This document shows, piece by piece, positions 58,098 to 64,000 of a stretch of 64,000 bases of DNA. The DNA is taken from the NCBI RefSeq assembly GCF_024220175.1, contig NZ_CP098502.1:248001-312000 (forward strand), given 5' to 3'. The notes below the pieces were generated by a model, which did not search any database, was not told where the DNA came from, and was given only the letters and a program-made list of their open reading frames with translations. Made by a program: the position numbers and the translations under genes. The DNA comes from Paraconexibacter antarcticus. Its GTDB lineage: Bacteria; Actinomycetota; Thermoleophilia; Solirubrobacterales; Solirubrobacteraceae. Every line of letters begins with the position of its first letter. The first letter of the stretch is position 1.

Positions 58098-59093
58098 GTG
58101 GCGCGCCGTCCCTGCCTCGTCGCCCCCGACAGCTTCAAGGGGACGTCCACCGCCGCGCAGGTCGCGGCGGCGATCGGGCGCGGGCTCGAGGCGGCCGGGG
58201 AGCCGCCGCCCGACCTCTGCCCGCTCGCGGACGGCGGGGAGGGGACCCTCGCGGTGCTCCTCACCGCGCTCGGCGGGAGCACCGGCGGCGCGCGCGTCAG
58301 CGGTCCGCTCGGCGCCCCGCTGCACGCGGGCTACGCGCTCGTGGAGGACGGCGGGACCGCGATCGTCGAAGTCGCCGCGGCGAGCGGGCTCGGCCTCGTC
58401 CCCGAGGAGGCACGCGGGCCGGACGCGGCCTGGGAGGCCTCGACGCGCGGCACCGGCGAGCTCATCGTCGCGGCCGCCCGCGCGGGCGCGGAGGTCGTCC
58501 TCGTGGCGGCCGGCGGGTCGGCGACGAGCGACGGCGGCGCCGGGGCGATCGCGGCGATCGAGGAGGCGGGCGGCCTCGGTCACGCGAAGCTCGTCGTCCT
58601 CTGCGACGTCCGCACGCCCTACGAGCGCTGCGCCGAGGTCTTCGGGCCGCAGAAGGGCGCCGACCCCGCGACCGTCGACCGGCTGCGGGCGCGCCTCGAC
58701 GCGCACGCCGTGGCGCTGCCGCAGGACCCGCGCGGCGTCCCGCTCAGCGGTGCGGCCGGCGGCCTGGCGGGCGGGCTGTGGGCCGCGTTCGGCGCGCACC
58801 TCGAGCCCGGGGCGCCGTTCGTCCTCGACGCCGTCGGCTACGACGAACGGATGCGCGCGGCGCAGGCGGTCGTCCTCGGGGAGGGGCGCCTGGACGCGCA
58901 GACGCTGCAGGGCAAGATCGTGGGGGAGGCCGCCACGCGGGCGCGACAGGCGGGCGTCCCGTGTCACGCGATCGTCGGCGAGGACGCGCTCGAGCCCTTC
59001 GGCCACCGCATCGTCGACGTGCACGTCGTCCGCGAGGCGACGACGCTCGCGGAGATCGAGGCCGCCGCGGCGTCCCTCGCCGGCGTCCTCTGA
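58098..59093 (+). CDS. glxK: Glycerate kinase
   Basis: A 331-residue GK-1-type glycerate kinase: CLVAPDSFKGTSTAAQVAAA, PDLCPLADGGEGTLAVLLTA, ASTRGTGELIVAAARAGAEV, VVLVAAGGSATSDGGAGAIA and LVVLCDVRTPYERCAEVFGP, then VVLGEGRLDAQTLQGKIVGE. It phosphorylates glycerate with ATP to 2- or 3-phosphoglycerate. GTG 58098 begins one base after the aat stop, so translation is probably coupled. Confidence 0.95.
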   Translation: MARRPCLVAPDSFKGTSTAAQVAAAIGRGLEAAGEPPPDLCPLADGGEGTLAVLLTALGGSTGGARVSGPLGAPLHAGYALVEDGGTAIVEVAAASGLGLVPEEARGPDAAWEASTRGTGELIVAAARAGAEVVLVAAGGSATSDGGAGAIAAIEEAGGLGHAKLVVLCDVRTPYERCAEVFGPQKGADPATVDRLRARLDAHAVALPQDPRGVPLSGAAGGLAGGLWAAFGAHLEPGAPFVLDAVGYDERMRAAQAVVLGEGRLDAQTLQGKIVGEAATRARQAGVPCHAIVGEDALEPFGHRIVDVHVVREATTLAEIEAAAASLAGVL

Positions 59094-59291
59094 GGCCGGC
59101 CGCGCCGGCGCGGCATCGCGCGGCTCGGGTCCGTCGGTCATCTCCTCGGCCGCCGGCCGATGGGGAGCCGGACCTGAGCGGTGCTGCGCATCGGGCGCGC
59201 CGCGAGTCGCCGGGACGGGCTCGGCCGATACGCTCGCCGACGCACCGTGCCGGAACGCCCGCGTCCCCAGCTGCCCACGCCCCTGCGCGGC

Positions 59292-60425
59292 GTGAACTTC
59301 CCGACTCCCTTCGGACGGCGGGCAGTCGTCGTCGGCGCGGGCTCGTTCGGGACGGCCGTCGCGGTCCTCCTCGCGCGTGGCGGGTTGCGCACGACGCTCC
59401 AGGCGCGCACGCCCGAGCAGGCCGAGCGCCTGGACGCCGACCGCGAGAACGCCGTCTACCTCCCGGGCGTCCGGTTCCCCGACGCGCTGCGCATCGGCCA
59501 CGTCGGGGACGGCCTCGCGCGGGCCGACTACGTCCTCCTCGGGGTCCCCTCGCGCGGGCTGCACGAGGTCATCGACGGGCTCACCGCGGCGGGGCTTCCG
59601 CCCAAGGCGAAGCTCGTGTCGCTCGCCAAGGGCCTCGTCCCCCCGGACGGCATCGCGCCCACGGTGATGCTCCGCCAGAGCTTCGGCGCCGGTCGCGTCG
59701 GCTGCATCGGCGGACCCGCCCACGCGCGCGAGATGGTCCACGAGGGCGCGGGGCTCGTCGCCGCCTCGGAGGACGAGGAGCTCGCGCACGCGCTCGCGCA
59801 GGTCTTCATCCGCGCGGGGGTCGTCTGCGAGGAGTCGAACGACCCGGTCGGCGTCGAGCTCGCCGGGGCCGCGAAGAACGCCGCGGCGCTCGCCGCCGGG
59901 GCGACCGAGCGGCAGGGCCTCAACGCGGCAGGGGCGGCGGCCGGGCACATCTTCGCGGAGGTCTGGCGCTTCGCCGCCATGCAGTCCCCGCCCGCGCAGC
60001 CGGAGTCGATGATCGGCCTCGCGGGGACGGGCGACCTCGTCGCCACCGCGCTCGCCCCGCAGTCCCGCAACCGCCGCGCGGGCGAGCTGCTCGGCGAGGG
60101 CGTGCCGACGGAGGAGATCCCCGCCCGCATCGGGCAGGCCGTCGAGGCGCTCGAGTCGGTGCCGCTGCTCGCCGCCGCGCTCGAACGAGCGGGCGTCGAC
60201 GCGCCGGTGACGAGGGGCCTCGCCGCGCTCATCGCCGGGGAGCTGCCGCTCGAGGGCTGGATCGGTCTCGTCCGCACGACCGTCCCGCCGCCGGCCCGCT
60301 TCCGCCGCCTCGGCGCGGACGGGCGTCCGCTCCGCGACCGCTGGTGGACCCGCCTGGCCCGCCGCCGGCGCGAGTGGCACGCGGCGCGACGGGCCGGGCT
60401 GCCCGCGCCGCCGCCCGGCCGGTAG
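59292..60425 (+). CDS. gpsA: NAD(P)-dependent glycerol-3-phosphate dehydrogenase
   Basis: A dehydrogenase of the GpsA family: RRAVVVGAGSFGTAVAVLLA (NAD site), LVSLAKGLVPPDGIAPTVML, GRVGCIGGPAHAREMVHEGA, DPVGVELAGAAKNAAALAAG with the catalytic lysine, GLAGTGDLVATALAPQSRNR and GEGVPTEEIPARIGQAVEAL. It makes glycerol-3-phosphate for phospholipids. The start is unclear: GTG 59292 gives a 377-residue protein close to family size; ATG/GTG options at 59181 and 59247 would add an arginine-rich lead. A C-terminal arginine-rich tail of about 45 residues is extra. Confidence 0.92.
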   Translation: MNFPTPFGRRAVVVGAGSFGTAVAVLLARGGLRTTLQARTPEQAERLDADRENAVYLPGVRFPDALRIGHVGDGLARADYVLLGVPSRGLHEVIDGLTAAGLPPKAKLVSLAKGLVPPDGIAPTVMLRQSFGAGRVGCIGGPAHAREMVHEGAGLVAASEDEELAHALAQVFIRAGVVCEESNDPVGVELAGAAKNAAALAAGATERQGLNAAGAAAGHIFAEVWRFAAMQSPPAQPESMIGLAGTGDLVATALAPQSRNRRAGELLGEGVPTEEIPARIGQAVEALESVPLLAAALERAGVDAPVTRGLAALIAGELPLEGWIGLVRTTVPPPARFRRLGADGRPLRDRWWTRLARRRREWHAARRAGLPAPPPGR

Positions 60426-60468
60426 CGCCCGCACGGCCGGCCGGGACCGTTCGCAGCTGACCGTCCGG

Positions 60469-60497
60469 CTCAAGCCGGGCCGGGGTTCTGCCGATGC
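60469..60497 (+). promoter_or_regulatory. Possible sigma-28/WhiG-like promoter
   Basis: CTCAAG (60469-60474) and GCCGATGC (60490-60497) are 15 bases apart, close to the pattern of motility/sporulation-type sigma factors (TAAA-N16-GCCGATAA). It lies 188 bases before the ice-binding protein gene. The rest of 60426-60684 holds no gene. Confidence 0.3.
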
Positions 60498-60684
60498 GGA
60501 CGGACACCCCCGAGCAGTTTCTCGACCAGGGCACCCCCGTCGCGAGGCGGGTCCGCAACGCCACGGGACTCCACCGGAGTCAGCCGGGCTGCCAACACCG
60601 TGGTGCTCCTGACCGCCTCCGGGCCGGCCGGCACACAGCGTCTCGAGGATCGTCACAGCGGCTGCTCGCCCCGGAAGGACCCCC

Positions 60685-61896
60685 ATGTCGAGTCCCCTCA
60701 AGCGCATCACCGTGGCCGTCGGCCTCGGGCTGGCGCTCGCAACCGTGCCGGCCGCCGCGCAGGCGTCGGCGGTCGACCTCGGGACGGCGAAGCCGTTCGT
60801 CGTGCTCGGCGGCTCGACCGTCACGAACACCGGCCCCTCGGTGCTCGGCGGCGACCTCGGCGTGTCCCCGGGCACCGCGCTCGTCGGGTTCGGCCTCCCC
60901 GCCGTCGTCGGCGGCGCGACCCACGCCAACGACGCGGTGGCGCTGCAGGCGCAGGCCGACCTGACGACGGCCTACGGCGTCGCGGCCGGTCAGCCCGTCG
61001 CCCCGGCCGACGACCTGACGGGCGTCGACCTCGGCGGCCGGACGCTCACCGCCGGGGCGTACCGCTTCACCTCGTCCGCCCAGCTCACCGGCCAGGTCAC
61101 CTTCGACGCCCAGGGGGACCCGGCGGCGCAGTTCGTCGTCGAGGTCGCCTCGACGCTCATCACCGCCCCGGCGAGCTCGGTCCGGCTCGTGAACGGCGCG
61201 TCGGCCTGCAACATCTACTGGCAGGTGGGGAGCTCCGCGACGCTCGACACCGCGACCGCCTTCCAGGGGAACGTCCTCGCGCTCACGAGCATCACCCTGA
61301 ACACCGGCGCGACCGCCACGGGGCGGATGCTCGCCCGGAACGGCGCCGTGACGCTCGACACGAACGTGCTCGTGCGCCCGGATTGCGCCACCGGTTCGAC
61401 GACGACACCGGCCGGCACCACGCCCCCGGCCGGCACCCCCGTGCCCACCGGCCCGGTTCCCGCTGGTCCGGTTCCCGCCGGTCCGGTCCCCGCTGGCCCG
61501 GTTCCCGCTGGCCCGGTTCCCGCCGGCCCGGTATCGCCCGGTTCGCCGTCCGCCGCGACGCCGCCGCTCGCGGTCCCCGTGCCCTCCGAGAAGACCCACG
61601 GCGGGACGTCGATCTTCGTCGGCTCCCCCCGCGGCAACTGCACCGCCGGCTTCCGCGGCGCCGTCGGCGGCCGCCGGATCAAGCACGTCGCCTTCAGCAT
61701 CGACCGCCGCCGGCTCACCGCCCTGCCGGGCCCGGGGCATCACGTCTACGTCCTCGCGGGGCCCGGTATGCACTGGGTCCGCGCCCGCGTGACGTACACC
61801 GACGCCACCCGCGCCCGCACGCTCAAGCTGCGCTACCGCGCCTGCGCCGCCGCCGTTCTGCGCCCCCGGCCCGGCCCGGCCGCGTTCACCGGATGA
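60685..61896 (+). CDS. Ice-binding-like (DUF3494) secreted protein
   Basis: A 403-residue exported protein. A signal peptide (RITVAVGLGLALATVPAAAQ) leads to a DUF3494 beta-helix domain: AKPFVVLGGSTVTNTGPSVL, GGDLGVSPGTALVGFGLP, TLTAGAYRFTSSAQLTGQVT and STLITAPASSVRLVNGASAC then NIYWQVGSSATLDTATAFQG. A linker of repeated PVPAG units (residues about 253-285) joins a C-terminal basic beta domain with two cysteines. The family binds ice or acts as adhesin. ATG 60685; an upstream GGAAGGACCCCC is the ribosome binding site. Confidence 0.92.
   Translation: MSSPLKRITVAVGLGLALATVPAAAQASAVDLGTAKPFVVLGGSTVTNTGPSVLGGDLGVSPGTALVGFGLPAVVGGATHANDAVALQAQADLTTAYGVAAGQPVAPADDLTGVDLGGRTLTAGAYRFTSSAQLTGQVTFDAQGDPAAQFVVEVASTLITAPASSVRLVNGASACNIYWQVGSSATLDTATAFQGNVLALTSITLNTGATATGRMLARNGAVTLDTNVLVRPDCATGSTTTPAGTTPPAGTPVPTGPVPAGPVPAGPVPAGPVPAGPVPAGPVSPGSPSAATPPLAVPVPSEKTHGGTSIFVGSPRGNCTAGFRGAVGGRRIKHVAFSIDRRRLTALPGPGHHVYVLAGPGMHWVRARVTYTDATRARTLKLRYRACAAAVLRPRPGPAAFTG
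61447..61535 (+). repeat. 15-bp in-frame tandem repeat (PVPAG linker)
   Basis: Six near-identical 15-bp units (consensus GGTCCGGTTCCCGCC) code for GPVPA repeats within the ice-binding protein linker. Units differ at third codon positions. Slippage here could change linker length between strains. Confidence 0.8.
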
Positions 61897-62606
61897 CCCG
61901 CTCCGTGCGTGTCGCCCTGGCGGGCACCCTCGCCGCGCTGGCCTGCGTCCCGGCCGCGGCCGCGGCGGCCGCGGGCCCCGCGGTCCCGGCGAACCAGCCG
62001 CTCGTCGTCCTGCGGGCCGACCACGTCGCCCGGGCCCGGCCCGCCGCGGCCGCGGCCGTCGTCGAGACGGTGAGCGCCCGGCGGCCGCTGACCGGCGTCC
62101 CGACGATCCTGCCGGTGCTCGGCCACGCCACGGACGCCGCCGGCGCCCGCTGGGTCCGCGTCCGGCTCCCCGGGCGGCCGAACGGCCACGTCGGCTGGAT
62201 CGCCACCGTGCAGACCGACGCGTCGTCCACCGAGTGGCTGCTCGCGCTCGACCTCTCCGCGCGGCAGGTCACCGTCTACCGCGACGGCCTGGTCGCCCGG
62301 CGCTTCCGCGCGGTCGTCGGCAAGGCGTCCACGCCGACCCCGAGGGGCCGCTTCTTCGTCGAGGAGGCGGTGGCCCTCAGCGCGCGCGACGCGGGCGCGC
62401 CATTCGCGCTCGCCACGAGCGCCCGCTCGAACGTCCTGCAGGAGTTCGACGGCGGGCCCGGTCAGATCGCGCTGCACGGGACGAACAACATCTCGGGCGC
62501 GCTCGGGACCGCGTCCTCGCACGGCTGCGTCCGCGTCGCCACGAGCGCGATCCGCTGGCTCGCCGCCCGCATCGGCAGCGGCGTCCCGCTGATCGTCAGG
62601 GCGTGA
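61893..62606 (+). CDS. L,D-transpeptidase (YkuD) with SH3-like domain
   Basis: A 237-residue exported enzyme: signal peptide (RVALAGTLAALACVPAAAAA), an SH3-like segment (RWVRVRLPGRPNGHVGWIAT), and the YkuD domain with LDLSARQVTVYRDGLVARRF, SNVLQEFDGGPGQIALHGTN and ASSHGCVRVATSAIRWLAAR, whose S-H-G-C-V-R holds the catalytic cysteine. It crosslinks peptidoglycan. ATG 61893 overlaps the stop of the ice-binding gene (ATGA), so the two are coupled, an odd pairing. Confidence 0.92.
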   Translation: MTRSVRVALAGTLAALACVPAAAAAAAGPAVPANQPLVVLRADHVARARPAAAAAVVETVSARRPLTGVPTILPVLGHATDAAGARWVRVRLPGRPNGHVGWIATVQTDASSTEWLLALDLSARQVTVYRDGLVARRFRAVVGKASTPTPRGRFFVEEAVALSARDAGAPFALATSARSNVLQEFDGGPGQIALHGTNNISGALGTASSHGCVRVATSAIRWLAARIGSGVPLIVRA

Positions 62607-62760
62607 CGGCGGGGCCGACGAGCGCGACCGCGAGCGCACGCGGCACCGACCCCTCGCCGTGCGCCTTGCGGTCGGCGTGGATGAGGTACGCCATCGCCGC
62701 CGCCACCACGAGCAGCGCGAGCAGGAACTTCCAGCCGTAGGTGCGCAGCCACTCGCCCAT
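62596..62760 (-). CDS. Small single-span membrane protein, 54 residues
   Basis: From ATG 62758-62760 the frame reads MGEWLRTYGWKFLLALLVVA then AAMAYLIHADRKAHGEG and ends at 62596. One transmembrane helix is clear. It overlaps the convergent L,D-transpeptidase by 11 bases and lies 12 bases after the HAD gene on the same strand, so it may be in one operon with it. Function unknown. Confidence 0.55.
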   Translation of the reverse strand: MGEWLRTYGWKFLLALLVVAAAMAYLIHADRKAHGEGSVPRALAVALVGPAVTP

Positions 62761-62772
62761 GTCGCCGGGAGC

Positions 62773-63591
62773 CTACGCCCGCTCGGCGAGCGTCGTCACG
62801 ACCGCCTCGTAGACGCCGGCGCCGTACCCGGCCTCGGTGATCCGGACGGTGCCCTCCGCGGCGCCGACGGCCTCCCGCATCGACGGGTCCTGCTCGATCG
62901 CGTTCGCCATGAGCCAGAAGGTGCGCACGGCGGCCGCCATCTGCAGGTCCTCGCGCGAATCGCCGCAGGCGATCGTCTCGTCGCGCTCGTAGGCCCGGGC
63001 CTGCCGGTGGAAGGCGAGCCCGGCCGCCTTGGAGACCGTGCGCGGGACGAGGTGGTAGGCGCGCACCTGGTCGAGGGCCGCGAGGTCCGGGGAGCGGCGG
63101 TGCACGCCGCCGTTGTCGAGCAGCCGCAGCGAGCCGAAGCCGTGCTGCTGGAGCAGCGCGTCGGCCTCGGCGGTGTCGACGTGCCCGCGCAGCAGGTGGC
63201 TCACCTCGCGCCCGGCGGACCAGGGCAGGTGCTCCTCCAGGCGGCCGCGGTAATGCTCGAGCAGCAGCGCGGGCGCGCCCGCCGCCGCGACCTGCTCGTG
63301 GATCGACTGCGCGCCGGGCTGCCACTCGCCCGTGAGCCAGTGCACCTCGCCGTCGAGCAGGACGCCTGCGCCCGCCTCGAAGACCGCGGACGTCTGGCCG
63401 AGCAGCCGGGCGGTCTCGGCGATCGTCCGCTGCCCGCGCCCGGTGACGATGCAGAGCTCGACCCCGGCCCGCGCGCACGCCTCGATGGCGCGGGCGCCGA
63501 GCAGGCTCGGCTTCCTCTCGCCGCCGAGGAAGAGGTTCCCGCCGGGCCCGAGGAGGGTCCCGTCAAGGTCGACGTACACGCAGCGCAGCAC
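62773..63591 (-). CDS. HAD-superfamily hydrolase
   Basis: A 272-residue Cof-type HAD phosphatase: CVYVDLDGTLLGPGGNLFLG holds the nucleophile aspartate (DxDGT), ELCIVTGRGQRTIAETARLL motif II (TGR), VSKAAGLAFHRQARAYERDE the lysine region and TIACGDSREDLQMAAAVRTF motif IV. A cap domain of the C2 type lies between. It should remove phosphate from a sugar phosphate or similar. The ATG overlaps nothing; 54 bases separate it from the upstream DoxX gene. Confidence 0.92.
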   Translation of the reverse strand: MLRCVYVDLDGTLLGPGGNLFLGGERKPSLLGARAIEACARAGVELCIVTGRGQRTIAETARLLGQTSAVFEAGAGVLLDGEVHWLTGEWQPGAQSIHEQVAAAGAPALLLEHYRGRLEEHLPWSAGREVSHLLRGHVDTAEADALLQQHGFGSLRLLDNGGVHRRSPDLAALDQVRAYHLVPRTVSKAAGLAFHRQARAYERDETIACGDSREDLQMAAAVRTFWLMANAIEQDPSMREAVGAAEGTVRITEAGYGAGVYEAVVTTLAERA

Positions 63592-63645
63592 CGCCGGGCA
63601 GCGTACCGGCGGGGCGCCCGCGGCCGCGGCCGCCCCGCCCGCGGA

Positions 63646-64000
63646 TCAGGCGGCGGCCGCGGCCGCCGCCGGCGTCGTCCCGCCGACCGGGGGGATGAGG
63701 CCCGCCTCGGTCGCCTTCAGGACGGCGGCGGTCCCGCCGACGCCGGCGGCGAGCTGCGCGAAGGCGCTGAACAGGCTGCCCTCGTCGGCGTCGCGGAACC
63801 AGTCGAGCGAGAGCGACCCCGGGCCCTGCGCGGTGATCGCGAAGACCGCCGCCATGAGGACGAGGTTGTACTCGAAGCCGTTCTTCGTCGCCCACGGCCC
63901 GTTCTGGGCGTGGACCTTGTGGATCGCCATCGCCATCGTGCCCGTCACCGCGGTCGCGCCGAGCGGCGTGAGGAACCCGGCCGCGAGCAGCGCGCCGCCG
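63646..64000 (-). CDS. DoxX-family membrane protein (5' end outside window)
   Basis: The visible C-terminal 118 residues match DoxX: GALLAAGFLTPLGATAVTGT, MAMAIHKVHAQNGPWATKNG, FEYNLVLMAAVFAITAQGPG with the typical G-x-x-S-L-D-W ending. Two or three helices are visible. An alanine-rich tail closes the protein. DoxX proteins are quinone-linked or respiratory-chain associated membrane proteins of varied role. The start is beyond the right edge. Confidence 0.88.
   Translation of the reverse strand, partial: GGALLAAGFLTPLGATAVTGTMAMAIHKVHAQNGPWATKNGFEYNLVLMAAVFAITAQGPGSLSLDWFRDADEGSLFSAFAQLAAGVGGTAAVLKATEAGLIPPVGGTTPAAAAAAA

Noticed and set aside
56644..59295. An 883-codon plus-strand frame
   Set aside because: It lies in another frame over the DNA ligase, aat and glxK genes, which have conserved motifs; its product is arginine/proline-rich noise.
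57774..60929. A 1051-codon minus-strand frame
   Set aside because: It is antisense to glycerate kinase, gpsA and other clear genes; long antisense frames are normal at this GC content and the product is low-complexity arginine/proline-rich.

Overview
The window is very GC-rich DNA from an actinobacterium, most likely class Thermoleophilia (order Solirubrobacterales). The best pointers are two exported-protein types that I associate with that class: a short secreted protein starting near 10095 with the segment STLAVFIALGGSSYAA, and a large secreted Ig-like protein at 8393-10054. The Actinobacterium-type FprA, the L,D-transpeptidases and the GTG/TTG start use fit. The genus cannot be fixed from sequence alone.

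Layout. (1) 1-650 is chromosomal edge: the start of a cytochrome P450 and a tRNA-Asp(GTC) gene. (2) About 700-32150 is an accessory island beginning at the tRNA. It holds an orphan excisionase-like HTH protein and a dense set of insertion sequences: two IS3-type, IS1182, IS1634 remnant, IS110, IS982, IS630, IS5 and IS1380. Several of these have visible inverted repeats and target duplications. Broken genes include a paralogue cut by IS3, the C-terminal half of HsdR, an ssb cut by IS5, and a secreted protein cut by IS1634. (3) Inside the island, 17.7-26.5 kb is a plasmid- or ICE-like maintenance module, all on the plus strand: ssb (interrupted), a CHC2 zinc-finger primase, a chain of overlapping small genes, a ParB-like protein, an ArdC-like antirestriction protein and an ECF-type sigma factor. 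Nearly every transcription-unit start in it is preceded by a strongly structured leader. Two leaders (before parB and ardC) are copies of the same about 63-nt fold, and the sigma-factor leader buries its own start codon. (4) 26.5-28.4 kb is a metal cassette: ArsR plus two cation diffusion facilitators.

(5) 32.1-64 kb is ordinary chromosome: an HD-domain gene truncated at the island border, an MFS pump, hydrolases, two L,D-transpeptidases, a glucosaminidase, FprA, a MoxR-DUF58-VWA-HtrA operon, a cupredoxin-like secreted protein, an aminotransferase, DtxR, SDR and LysR regulators, an EamA transporter, a LigC-like DNA ligase, a leucyl/phenylalanyl-tRNA-protein transferase homologue, glycerate kinase, GpsA, an ice-binding protein, a HAD hydrolase and a DoxX protein. 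A family-39-type glycosyltransferase at 47.8-49.3 kb is a clear pseudogene. Gaps between convergent genes here carry long perfect or near-perfect palindromes, including one of 53 bp and two recurring families.

The genes work in blocks rather than as one pathway. The island module would handle replication, partition and antirestriction of a mobile element, and the loss of ssb and the absence of an integrase and relaxase suggest it is now stranded. The chromosomal half is housekeeping with cell-wall and envelope functions. No CRISPR array or rRNA was seen.
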